DNA of 64,000 nt from Mycobacterium xenopi. GTDB lineage: Bacteria; Actinomycetota; Actinomycetes; Mycobacteriales; Mycobacteriaceae. The translations under genes and the position numbers were made by a program. Each line of letters starts with the position of its first letter. Position 1 is the first letter of the stretch. Shown in pieces: positions 30,560-38,856 of this stretch. Where the stretch lies: the NCBI RefSeq assembly GCF_009936235.1, contig NZ_AP022314.1, positions 2,976,001 through 3,040,000 of the forward strand. Direction: 5' to 3'. Under the pieces are notes generated by a model that saw only the letters and a list, made by a program, of their open reading frames with translations, was not told the origin of the DNA and made no database searches.

Positions 30560-31384
30560 ATGAGCATTGACGTCCCAACCGGAACACCTCGCACCTCGGC
30601 GATCAGCGACCGGGCGATGTGGGCCTTGGGTGACTACGCGCTGATCGCCGAACAGGTGATGGCTCCGCTGGGCCCAGTGCTGGTGGCCGCCGCCGATATC
30701 GGTCCCGGCGATCGCGTACTCGACGTCGCCGCCGGGTCCGGCAACGTCTCGATTCCCGCCGCCAAGGTCGGCGCCCGCGTGGTAGCCAGCGACCTCACAC
30801 CGGAGTTGTTGCAGCGCACCCGAATACGAGCTGCCGAACAGGGGCTGCACGTCGAGTGCCGGGAAGCCAATGCCGAAGCGTTGCCGTTTGCCGACGGCGA
30901 GTTCGACGCGGTGGTCTCCGCCATCGGGGTGATGTTCGCGCCGCGGCATCAGCGCGCCGCCAACGAGCTGCTGCGGGTGTGTCGGTCCGGCGGCACCCTC
31001 GGGCTGATCAGCTGGACACCGGAGGGGTTCTTCGGCCAGATGCTCGCAGCGATCCGCCCGTACCGGCCAACACTGCGGCCGGGTGTGCCTCCGGCGGCGC
31101 TGTGGGGTCGCGAGGACTATGTCGCCGGGCTGCTGGGTCAGCGCGTGAGCGGCATCAGCGCGCGCCGCGGCATGTTGACGGTGGACCGATTCGACAGCGC
31201 CGAGGCGGTGCACGAGTATTTCAAGAACCACTACGGCCCCACGATCAGCGCCTACCGCAGCATCGCCGACAATCCGGTCCTGGTCGCCAGCCTCGACGCT
31301 CAACTGGTCGAGCTAGCCCGAAGCCACCTGAGAGACGGTGTAATGCAATGGGAGTATTTGCTGGTCACCGCCCGGAAGTGGTGA
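30560..31384 (+). CDS. SAM-dependent methyltransferase (Rv1403c/Rv1405c family)
   Basis: 274 residues, class I fold: motif I VLDVAAGSGNVSIPAAKVGA, then VVASDLTPELLQRTR and EALPFADGEFDAVVSAIGVM, as in UbiE/menaquinone-type methyltransferases. The substrate is unknown. H37Rv has two related copies flanking the MarR gene; only one is present here. It converges with the aconitase, 11 bp apart. Confidence 0.9.
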   Translation: MSIDVPTGTPRTSAISDRAMWALGDYALIAEQVMAPLGPVLVAAADIGPGDRVLDVAAGSGNVSIPAAKVGARVVASDLTPELLQRTRIRAAEQGLHVECREANAEALPFADGEFDAVVSAIGVMFAPRHQRAANELLRVCRSGGTLGLISWTPEGFFGQMLAAIRPYRPTLRPGVPPAALWGREDYVAGLLGQRVSGISARRGMLTVDRFDSAEAVHEYFKNHYGPTISAYRSIADNPVLVASLDAQLVELARSHLRDGVMQWEYLLVTARKW

Positions 31385-31395
31385 GCGGCTAGGCG

Positions 31396-33351
31396 TCAGG
31401 CTTCTTCTTCGGCCAGGCGGGCGATCAACCCGCCGGCTAACACGTCCGCCACCTGGCGCCGCGAAAGCCGGTGCCGCACAGTGAAACACGTCTTTTTGGT
31501 GACGTTGTCGACGTGCAACGTGTCGCTGCGCGCCAGAGTGTCGCGAAGATTCGTGATGCGCAGCGTGTCGCCCTGCTGGACCTTGTCGTAATCGTCCTCG
31601 CCATCGAACTCGAGTGCCAGCACGCCGTAGTTGGCCAGGTTTTGCCAGTGGATGCGGGCGAACGACTTGGCGATGACCATCCGCAGCCCGAGATAGCGCG
31701 GCGCGATCGCGGCATGTTCGCGCGAGGATCCCTGGCCGTAGTTGTCGCCGCCGACGACGACGTGGCCGGTGTGCTCGGCCTCCTGTGCCCGCTGCGGGTA
31801 GGACTCGTCGATCTGGGCGAAACTGAACATCGCGAGCTTGGGAATGTTGGACCGATACGGCAGCGCTCGCGCGCCGGCCGGGGAGATCTCGTCGGTGGAG
31901 ATGTTGTCGCCGACTTTGAGCAGCACCGGCGCCTCGATCTCGCCGGGCAGCGGCGAGAGCTCCGGAAGGCTCGACACGTTGGGACCTTTCACCGGTTCGA
32001 CCTTGCGCGCCTCGTCCTTTGGCAACGGTGGCACCAACATCGCGGTGTTGATCGAACTTTGTTCGGGCAGATCAAGTTTCGGATAGTCCATCTTTGCCTC
32101 ACGCGCCCACTGCCGCGGATCGGTGATCACTCCGGTCAACGCCGAAGCGGCGGCGGTCTCCGGCGAACACAACCACACCGAGTCTTCCTTGGTGCCCGAG
32201 CGGCCGGGAAAGTTCCGCGGCATGGTGCGCAGCGAGTTTCGGCCCACGGCCGGGGCCTGACCCATACCGATGCAGCCCATGCAGCCCGCTTGGTGAATTC
32301 GGGCACCGGCCACCACCAAGTCGGTCAGCGCGCCCATCCTGGTCAGGTCGGCCAGGATCTCCCGCGAGGTCGGGTTGATGTCGAAGCTGACGTGCGGTGC
32401 CGTCTGGCGTCCCGCGACCATCGCGGCGGCGACCGCGAAATCGCGGAGCCCCGGGTTGGCACTCGACCCGATCACCACCTGCGCCACGTCTTCACCGGCG
32501 ACGTCGCGGACCGGCACCACATTGCCCGGCGAGGACGGTCGTGCGATCAGCGGCTCGATCTTCGACAGGTCGATGGACTCGTCGATGTCGTAGCCGGCGC
32601 CGTCGTCGGCCACCAGTTCGACCCAGGCGTCCTCGCGACCTTCGGCCCGCATGAAGTCGCGTACCGCCTGATCGCTGGGGAAAACCGTTGTGGTGGCGCC
32701 TAATTCGGCACCCATGTTCGCGATCACGTGCCGGTCCATCGCGGTCAGGCTAGCCAGGCCGGGACCGTGGTACTCGATGATCCGGTTCACCCCGCCCTTG
32801 ACGTCGTGTCGGCGCAGCATCTCCAAGATGACGTCCTTCGCCGAACACCAGTGGGGCAGTTCACCGTCGAGTCTCATACCCCACACCTCGGGCATCCGCA
32901 GGTGCAGTGGACGCCCCGAAATCGCCAGTGCCACTTCAAGTCCGCCCACCCCGATGGCCAACATGCCCAGCGAGCCGGCCGCCGGGGTGTGCGAATCCGA
33001 GCCCACCATGGTTTTGCCTGGAATCCCAAAGCGCTGCATATGCGTCGGGTGTGACACTCCGTTGCCCGGCTTGGAAAACCAGAGGCCGAAGCGCTGGCAG
33101 GCGGTGCGCAGATATTCGTGGTCCTGGGCGTTCTTCTCGTCGGTTTGCAGCAGGTTGTGGTCGACGTACTGCACGCTCACTTCGGTACGCGCTCTGTCGA
33201 GCCCGAGTGCCTCGAGTTCCTGCATCACCAGCGTGCCGGTCGCATCCTGGGTCAGTGTCTGGTCGATGCGGATCGCAATCTCCTCGCCCGGCGTCATCTC
33301 GCCGGACACCAGATGCGACTTGATCAACTTGTGGGTGACGTTGAGCGCCAT
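31396..33351 (-). CDS. Aconitate hydratase, short (about 650-residue) type
   Basis: Aconitase-superfamily dehydratase of 651 residues, much shorter than the ~940-residue main mycobacterial Acn (Rv1475c); it resembles the putative 'Aquifex type' aconitases. Motifs: SDSHTPAAGSLGML (117-130), Fe-S ligands C357 and C360 in AGCMGCIGMGQ, and the swivelling-domain YGQGSSREHAAI. Where GSCTN normally supplies the first cluster cysteine it reads GSSAN (S297). ATG 33351 is chosen over ATG 33354 because it is 6 nt from GGAAGG. It is divergent from a ferritin across iron-box-like sites. 3-isopropylmalate or homoaconitate activity cannot be excluded. Confidence 0.85.
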   Translation of the reverse strand: MALNVTHKLIKSHLVSGEMTPGEEIAIRIDQTLTQDATGTLVMQELEALGLDRARTEVSVQYVDHNLLQTDEKNAQDHEYLRTACQRFGLWFSKPGNGVSHPTHMQRFGIPGKTMVGSDSHTPAAGSLGMLAIGVGGLEVALAISGRPLHLRMPEVWGMRLDGELPHWCSAKDVILEMLRRHDVKGGVNRIIEYHGPGLASLTAMDRHVIANMGAELGATTTVFPSDQAVRDFMRAEGREDAWVELVADDGAGYDIDESIDLSKIEPLIARPSSPGNVVPVRDVAGEDVAQVVIGSSANPGLRDFAVAAAMVAGRQTAPHVSFDINPTSREILADLTRMGALTDLVVAGARIHQAGCMGCIGMGQAPAVGRNSLRTMPRNFPGRSGTKEDSVWLCSPETAAASALTGVITDPRQWAREAKMDYPKLDLPEQSSINTAMLVPPLPKDEARKVEPVKGPNVSSLPELSPLPGEIEAPVLLKVGDNISTDEISPAGARALPYRSNIPKLAMFSFAQIDESYPQRAQEAEHTGHVVVGGDNYGQGSSREHAAIAPRYLGLRMVIAKSFARIHWQNLANYGVLALEFDGEDDYDKVQQGDTLRITNLRDTLARSDTLHVDNVTKKTCFTVRHRLSRRQVADVLAGGLIARLAEEEA

Positions 33352-33438
33352 CATGGTCCTTCCCGGTCACAGTGCGCTGGTGCGCTACCGGATGTATTCC
33401 CATGACAGGCTCACCGCTACCACTGCGATTTAAACAAT

Positions 33439-33457
33439 TCATCGTAGGCTAACTTTA
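33439..33457. promoter_or_regulatory. Iron box-like (IdeR) site 1
   Basis: TCATCGTAGGCTAACTTTA matches the 19-bp IdeR consensus TWAGGTWAGSCTWACCTWA at 14 positions by eye; its right half (TAGGCTAACTTTA) is strong. It lies between the divergent aconitase and ferritin genes, about 100 nt before the ferritin start and 88 nt before the aconitase start. Confidence 0.5.
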
Positions 33458-33485
33458 GTTGCCGAAAACTGGTGGTATTTTTTGC

Positions 33486-33504
33486 TTAGGCAAAGCTGCC
33501 CTGA
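33486..33504. promoter_or_regulatory. Iron box-like (IdeR) site 2
   Basis: TTAGGCAAAGCTGCCCTGA matches the IdeR consensus at 14 of 19 positions, with both TTAGG and CCCTGA arms recognisable. It lies about 53 nt before the ferritin ATG, upstream of a -10-like TAGTAT. Two boxes upstream of a ferritin recall the activated bfrB promoter of M. tuberculosis. Confidence 0.5.
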
Positions 33505-33556
33505 ATTAGTATTACCTTCGTTGCCACCGGTGTCTACCTGCGCTAACGTTCCTATT

Positions 33557-34102
33557 ATGAGCAATCGGAACGTCCCTACAACAAAATTCAATGCGCTCGT
33601 GCAAGAGCAAATACGCAACGAATTCACCGTCGCCCAGCAATATATTGCGATGGCGGTGTATTTCGACGGCGACGACCTGCCGCAGCTGGCGAGACACTTT
33701 TACAGCCAGGCCGTCGAAAAGCGGAATCACGCAATGATGCTGGTGCAGTACCTGCTCGACCGGGACGCGCCCGTGGAGATCCCGGGTGTCGACGAGGTGC
33801 GCAACCAATTCGACTGCGTGCGAGACGCGTTGGAGTTCGCGGTGCAACACGAACGGGCGGTGACCGAACAGGTCGGCAGGCTTGCCGGTGTGGCCCGCGA
33901 GGAAAGCGACTACCTGGGCGAACAGTTCATGCAGTGGTTCTGCAAGGAGCAGATCCGGCAGGTGGCGCTGATGACGACCTTGTTGCGAGTCGCCGACCGC
34001 GCCGGCGCCAACCTGTTCGATCTGGAGAACTTCGTCGCCCGCGAGGTGGGGTCGGCGCCGAGTCCCTCCGGTGCTCCGCATGCCGCCGGGGGCAGCCTGT
34101 GA
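33557..34102 (+). CDS. Ferritin (BfrB-like) with altered ferroxidase site
   Basis: 181 residues, same length and close in sequence to M. tuberculosis BfrB (for example YSQAVE, NHAMMLVQ, VEIPGVDEVRNQFD, GEQFMQWF, ENFVAREV, SGAPHAAGG). Numbering aligns directly: E22, H58, E99 and Q132 are kept, but the bridging ligand E55 is K55 (codon AAG) and E135 is Q135; position 134 is Arg. In animal L-chain ferritin the equivalent Glu is also Lys. The subunit may therefore not oxidise iron itself and may co-assemble with a normal BfrB elsewhere. A longer upstream frame exists; ATG 33557 matches BfrB. Confidence 0.93.
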   Translation: MSNRNVPTTKFNALVQEQIRNEFTVAQQYIAMAVYFDGDDLPQLARHFYSQAVEKRNHAMMLVQYLLDRDAPVEIPGVDEVRNQFDCVRDALEFAVQHERAVTEQVGRLAGVAREESDYLGEQFMQWFCKEQIRQVALMTTLLRVADRAGANLFDLENFVAREVGSAPSPSGAPHAAGGSL

Positions 34103-34150
34103 ACCGACCGTCCGGCTGAGACAGGCGCCGCGCGCCCCAGGCCCCTGGCG

Positions 34151-36151
34151 TCAGCCGATGTGCAAAGGGTCGATCTGAACGCGGACGGGCTCGTGCGTTT
34201 GCCGGGCACTGAGCACGGCAACAGCGCGGCGCAGGGCTGCCGCCAACGCCAGGCCCTGGTCGCGGCGCACCCTCAGCAGCATCCGGGTCACCGCCGTGCC
34301 GGCCTCAGCGCCCGCCGGACGGCGCGCGCCCGGCGGCAGCTGCACCGGGCCGAGCACATCGGTGCCGTCGGGCAGCCGAACTTCGTCGAGCAGCGCTGCC
34401 ACCGCATCTGCGGTGCCGTCGACGGCGGCGATGTGCACGCTCGGCGGCAGTCCGACGTCCGTACGCCCGGCGAGCTCGGCGTCCGCGTGGCCGACCGGGT
34501 CCCAGCGGATCAGCGCTTGGACGGTGGGGATCGATGATTCCGCGACGACGGTGACCACCCCGCCGTCCCGGCGACTGCGAACCAGTGCCGCGGCGGCCAT
34601 CCAGCGGCGCAGCGTGTCTTCGGCGGCACGCAGGTCCTGCCGGCCCAGCAGCGCCCAGGCGTCCACCAGCAACGCCGCCCCGTACCCGCCGGGAACGCGG
34701 GGTTCGGCCCCCGGGGTGGCGACGACCAGCGCCGGACGGGCTGCGACCTCGGACACGACGGCGTCGCCCGCGGAGGTGATCACAGTCGTGCCGGGAAATG
34801 CCCTGCCCAGCTCCTCGGCCGTGCGCCCGGCGCCGACCACCACCGCACGCACCGCATCGGATCCGCAGCGGGCGCATCGCAGCGTGGGCTCGACCCGGCC
34901 ACACCAGCGGCACACCGGGCCGGCCGCAGCGCGGTCGGGCAGCGACAGAGGACCGGTGCAATGCCGGCAGCGGGTGATGGCGCGGCAGCGTCCGCAGGCC
35001 AGCGCCGGGATGTATCCCCGGCGCGGCACCTGCACGAGCACCGGGGCACCCGACCCCAAGGCCGAGCGGGCCGCGCGCAGGGCCACCGACGGCAGCCGCG
35101 CGGTGCGCGCCGCGGGGTCACGCTCTTCGGCGTAGCCGTGGTCGTCGATCGCCACCACCCGGGGCGCACAGGCGCGCACCACCGGACGGGCCGCGACGAT
35201 GTCGTGCGCCCAGCCGCGTCGAACCAGCGCGTGAGCCTCTGCGGTGCGGGCATAACCGCCGAGCAGCGCGGCGCAGCGGTGCTGGTGAGCCCGCAGCAGC
35301 GCGACCTCACGGGCATGGGGATACGGTGCCCGCGGCTCGGCCAGGGTGTCGTCGCCGTCGTCCCACACCAGGACCAAACCCAAGTCGGTCACCGGCGCGA
35401 ACACCGCGCTGCGGGTGCCGATCACCAGGCGGGCGCGGCCCCGCAACACCGCCAGCCAGCGACGGTAGCGGGCAGCGGGCCCCAGCCCGGCCGACAACGC
35501 CACCACCGCGGAGTCGTCGATACGTGTGGTCGCCGCCCGCCACAGCGCGTCGACGTCCCGCTGATCGGGGACGATCGCCAGCACACCGTGCCCGGCGCGG
35601 ACCGTCTGCGCGGCCGCTTCGGCGAATCGGTGCACCCACAGCTCGCCCGGCAGCGCCTGCCATACGGCCCGGGCTGCGCGTGATTCGCCCAGCGCGGCCA
35701 GAAACTGGCCGCCACGGCCGTAGGCCTCCCAACCGGCGGGGTCGACCGGCTCCACGACGGGCCGGCTGATCGCGGCGGGGTTTTCCCGCTCCGCGCCGGC
35801 ATGGCGCGCCGGCACGGCCAGCCGCAGCACGTCGGCCCGGGTTCCGGCGTAGCGCGCCGCCACCGCGTCGACCAGCCGGCGGATCTCCGGGGTGAGCACC
35901 GGCTCGGCGGAGATGACACGGTCCAGCCAGCCCAACTTGCCGGTGTGGTCGGTGTCGGTGCGGCGCTCCAGCACGAAGCCGTCGACCAGCCGACCATGGA
36001 ACCGGATCCGGACCCGCACCCCCGGCTGGGCGTCGTCGGATTGCTCTGCGGCAACGAGATAGTCGAACTCGCGGTCCAGATGCGGCACCGACAACATCGG
36101 CAGCACCCGCGCGATCGGCTCGTGCTCGGCGGCCTGGCGGGTCGCGCTCAC
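34151..36151 (-). CDS. priA: Primosomal protein N' (PriA), helicase motifs degenerate
   Basis: 666 residues from GTG 36151, which overlaps the upstream stop by 4 nt (Rv1402 about 655). The N-terminal DNA-binding domain (VLPMLSVPHLDREFDYLV) and the zinc-binding Cys array (CGRCRAITRCRHC, CRWCGR, CRYCG-like CARCG) are present. The Walker A expected near APVWQ... reads LPGELWV with no GxTGSGKT, and the DEEH box is WDDGDD, so ATP hydrolysis is unlikely. This loss is, as far as I know, general in actinobacterial PriA. The frame continues to 37075, but that part is not PriA. Confidence 0.93.
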   Translation of the reverse strand: MSATRQAAEHEPIARVLPMLSVPHLDREFDYLVAAEQSDDAQPGVRVRIRFHGRLVDGFVLERRTDTDHTGKLGWLDRVISAEPVLTPEIRRLVDAVAARYAGTRADVLRLAVPARHAGAERENPAAISRPVVEPVDPAGWEAYGRGGQFLAALGESRAARAVWQALPGELWVHRFAEAAAQTVRAGHGVLAIVPDQRDVDALWRAATTRIDDSAVVALSAGLGPAARYRRWLAVLRGRARLVIGTRSAVFAPVTDLGLVLVWDDGDDTLAEPRAPYPHAREVALLRAHQHRCAALLGGYARTAEAHALVRRGWAHDIVAARPVVRACAPRVVAIDDHGYAEERDPAARTARLPSVALRAARSALGSGAPVLVQVPRRGYIPALACGRCRAITRCRHCTGPLSLPDRAAAGPVCRWCGRVEPTLRCARCGSDAVRAVVVGAGRTAEELGRAFPGTTVITSAGDAVVSEVAARPALVVATPGAEPRVPGGYGAALLVDAWALLGRQDLRAAEDTLRRWMAAAALVRSRRDGGVVTVVAESSIPTVQALIRWDPVGHADAELAGRTDVGLPPSVHIAAVDGTADAVAALLDEVRLPDGTDVLGPVQLPPGARRPAGAEAGTAVTRMLLRVRRDQGLALAAALRRAVAVLSARQTHEPVRVQIDPLHIG

Positions 36152-36855
36152 CGCTCGGCCGCCGGCTCCGTCCGACCGAAGAAGAACCCGGCCGTGATCA
36201 GGATCTGCGCCAGCGCATAGGCCCACCAGACCGGAACCGCCAACGCCTCGTTGTCGAGCACGAAACGCTCGATGCCGATCATCGCGTCCGACACCGCGAA
36301 ACACACCGCACCTACCGCGGTCCACACCGTCGGCAATCGTGCCAGCTGCGCGGCGCACACCATCACGGCCAACACCACGATGTATGCCGTTACCGGAACC
36401 GCCAGCGTGTGCAGCCGCGGCCAAAACCACGCCAGCAGCGCCGCACACGCCAGGCAGGTCGCCACCACAGCGACGAGGCGCGCGGCCGACCAACGGGCCA
36501 GTGGGAGCAACGCAGCGAGAAAACACAAGTGCGCCAACAGAAATGATGCAAGTCCTGACACGAACGACGGCGCCCACCACGGGATGGCCAGCAGCCAGTC
36601 GCCGACGGCCGACAACAACAGCGCCGGCGTCAGCCAGCGACGCTCCCGCACAATCGGATGCGCCGCGGCGCCCACGGCCAACAGCAGCGCCATCGCCGCC
36701 TTGAACGCGGGTTGGGCCACCCAGTGCCCGGTCAACTCGGCACCCGGCGACGACCGCAATGCGGTCACGGTCAAAAACATCCCGTAGCCGACACCGAACC
36801 AACCGGCAGCCACCCATGCACCCACCACCACACAGGGTGCGTACGGTGCGCCCAT
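36148..36855 (-). CDS. YhhN/TMEM86-family membrane protein (Rv1401-like)
   Basis: 235 residues from ATG 36855, almost wholly hydrophobic, with about eight helices such as VVVGAWVAAGWFGVGYGMFL, LLLSAVGDWLLAIPWW and AYIVVLAVMVCAAQLARL. The conserved AVSDAMIGIERF and SAVGDWLL segments fit the TMEM86/YhhN (lysoplasmalogenase-like) family. TM1 supports the early start, although ATG 36780 (210 residues) would be closer to H37Rv. The start codon overlaps that of divergent lipI inside one CATG. Confidence 0.85.
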   Translation of the reverse strand: MGAPYAPCVVVGAWVAAGWFGVGYGMFLTVTALRSSPGAELTGHWVAQPAFKAAMALLLAVGAAAHPIVRERRWLTPALLLSAVGDWLLAIPWWAPSFVSGLASFLLAHLCFLAALLPLARWSAARLVAVVATCLACAALLAWFWPRLHTLAVPVTAYIVVLAVMVCAAQLARLPTVWTAVGAVCFAVSDAMIGIERFVLDNEALAVPVWWAYALAQILITAGFFFGRTEPAAER

Positions 36856-37876
36856 GCCCAGCTTCGATAAGACCGGCCCCGCGATCGACCCCATCTTGCT
36901 GAAGGTACTGGATAAGGTTCCGTTCCGGTTCTCCGCCGACGACGGTGTCGAGGTGGTGCGGCAGCGGCTGCATGACCTGCCGCGCCGCCCGGTACATCCA
37001 GACCTGCGGGTCGAAGACACCAGCATCGGCGGGCCGGCCGGCACCATTGGTATCCGAATCTATTGGCCGACACACGCTTTGGAAGCCGCGCTACCGGTGG
37101 TGCTGTACTTTCACGGCGGCGGTTTTGTCGCCGGCGATCTGGACACCCACGACGGCACCTGCCGCCAGCACGCCGTGGGTGCCGACGCTGTTGTGGTTTC
37201 CGTCGACTACCGGCTGGCACCCGAGCACCCGTACCCCGCTGCTGTCGAAGATGCTTGGGCGGCAACGCAATGGCTCGCCGAGCACGGCGACGAACTCGGC
37301 GCCGACCCCGCCCGCTGCGCGGTGGCCGGCGACTCGGCCGGCGGCACGCTTTCCGCGGTGGTCGCGCAGCGTGCCCGCGACGAGGGTGGTCCGCCCTTGG
37401 CCTTCCAGCTGCTGTGGTATCCGTCCACGCTGTGGGATACCTCGCTGCCGTCGTTCACCGAAAACGCGTCTGCACCGATCCTGGACCGGGCCGCGGTCGC
37501 CGCGTTCTCGCGTTGGTACGCCGGCGAACTCGACTTGGCCAACCCGCCGCCGGGACTGGCACCGGGGCGGGCGGCCAACCTCGGTGGGCTTCCGCCCGCC
37601 TATATCGCGGTCGCCGGCCACGACCCGCTGCGCGACGACGGCATCCGCTACGGCGAGTTGCTCGCCGCGGCGGGCGTGCCCGTCGAAGTGCACAGCGCCG
37701 AAACCCTCGTGCACGGCTACCTCGGATACGCCGGCGTGGTGCCCGCCGCCACCGAGGCCATGGACCGTGGGCTGGTGGCCCTGCGCAAGGCGCTGCACCA
37801 CCATAAAACCACAGGTTTTGGGTGCTTTAGCGGCCCCGCGGATACGCGCTGGGCGCGACGCCGTGCCAACGTTTGA
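36854..37876 (+). CDS. lipI: Alpha/beta-hydrolase esterase/lipase LipI
   Basis: HSL-family esterase of 340 residues, clearly LipI (Rv1400c, about 320) from AIDPILLKVLDKVPFRFSADD onward. It has the oxyanion motif YFHGGGFVAGDLDTHD, nucleophile elbow VAGDSAGGT and the catalytic-His region LVHGYLGYAGV. Compared with H37Rv it carries about 25 extra C-terminal residues (KTTGFGCFSGPADTRWARRR) that run 50 nt into the convergent AraC gene, as if the old stop was lost. It has almost no leader, since its ATG overlaps the start of the gene on the other strand. Confidence 0.94.
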   Translation: MPSFDKTGPAIDPILLKVLDKVPFRFSADDGVEVVRQRLHDLPRRPVHPDLRVEDTSIGGPAGTIGIRIYWPTHALEAALPVVLYFHGGGFVAGDLDTHDGTCRQHAVGADAVVVSVDYRLAPEHPYPAAVEDAWAATQWLAEHGDELGADPARCAVAGDSAGGTLSAVVAQRARDEGGPPLAFQLLWYPSTLWDTSLPSFTENASAPILDRAAVAAFSRWYAGELDLANPPPGLAPGRAANLGGLPPAYIAVAGHDPLRDDGIRYGELLAAAGVPVEVHSAETLVHGYLGYAGVVPAATEAMDRGLVALRKALHHHKTTGFGCFSGPADTRWARRRANV

Positions 37877-38855
37877 ACGCATGCGAGAACGTCGAGACGT
37901 CGCTGTAGCCGAGCCGCTTGGACACCTCTTCGACGGTCAGCCCGACATTGCAGAGCAGATCCACCGCCACCGCGGACCGGGCTTCGGCCAGCAGCGCACG
38001 AAACGACGTGCCTTCGTCGGCAAGACGCCGCCGCAGCGTGCGTGGATGCATGTCGAGCTCGGCGGCGACGTCGGGAAGCGTCGGGAACATGCCGGAATCG
38101 CGAAACAGCTTGCTGCGCACCACCGCCGTAATGCCCCGGCGTTGCTCGTTGCGCTGCATCAGCACGTCGCACTGTGCGATGCAGATCTCCAGCGTATGCG
38201 GATCGGCCTGGGGCAGTGGCTCGTCGAGCATCGCGCGCGGGAAATGCAGGCGGTTATGGGCTCGCCCGAACGCGAGGTTGCGCAGCGGCACCAGTCTCAG
38301 CAGCGGAGCCAGCAGGTCTTCGTCGATCGCCACGTCGACTGACACCTGATCGGCGTACTTCTCGACCACTGGAAGCACGAAACTGGTTGTCGTGGTGATG
38401 ATCCCGGCGATATCACGCTCGATGAAAAAGCCACGCACATCAGCGGGCAGGTGGTCGGCGCTTAGCTCGAGCACACACTCGTCGGCGCCTTCGAACAGCG
38501 CAATATCGATGTGCAACATGGTCAGCGCGAAATAGCGCATCGCGATTGTGAGCAGTTCGCGCAGCGTCCCGCACGACATCACCGCGAACCCCAGCAACCC
38601 GAAGTGGGTGAGAGTGAACCGGCTGCCCACCTCAATGCCCACACCACTCGGATAAGATAGCCGGGCCAACAGCCGGCGCACCGCGGTCGCCTCGTCCGCC
38701 GCGCTGACTAGCGCCTCGGGGTCAGCGAGGTCGGCGGGCTGGATACCGGTGCCGGCCAGCACATCCGCCGCCGGAACACCATGCTCCTCGGCCACGTCGC
38801 AGAGCACCCGGGTGGCGTACACGGGATGCCGCATGTCCGGTGTCCACGTCGCCAT
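37827..38855 (-). CDS. AraC/XylS-family regulator of cyp132 (Rv1395-like)
   Basis: 342 residues from ATG 38855 (Rv1395 about 344). An Arabinose_bd-type N-terminal domain is followed by the C-terminal double HTH: LPDVAAELDMHPRTLRRRLADEGTSF region and VEEVSKRLGYSDVSTFSHAF (the classic second helix motif). In M. tuberculosis, Rv1395 activates divergent cyp132 and represses itself. The same divergent layout and a pair of direct repeats in the 72-bp gap support that here. Confidence 0.94.
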   Translation of the reverse strand: MATWTPDMRHPVYATRVLCDVAEEHGVPAADVLAGTGIQPADLADPEALVSAADEATAVRRLLARLSYPSGVGIEVGSRFTLTHFGLLGFAVMSCGTLRELLTIAMRYFALTMLHIDIALFEGADECVLELSADHLPADVRGFFIERDIAGIITTTTSFVLPVVEKYADQVSVDVAIDEDLLAPLLRLVPLRNLAFGRAHNRLHFPRAMLDEPLPQADPHTLEICIAQCDVLMQRNEQRRGITAVVRSKLFRDSGMFPTLPDVAAELDMHPRTLRRRLADEGTSFRALLAEARSAVAVDLLCNVGLTVEEVSKRLGYSDVSTFSHAFKRWHGVAPSAYPRGR

Positions 38856-38856
38856 C

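Noticed and set aside
34103..34150. Intrinsic terminator between ferritin and priA
   Set aside because: Only a short CCAGG-CC-CCTGG dyad without a U-tract; too weak to call.
36152..37075. N-terminal extension of the priA frame to 974 residues
   Set aside because: The extra part lies over the YhhN gene in another frame and is Val/Gly/Arg-rich noise; GTG 36151 matches PriA and its overlap pattern.
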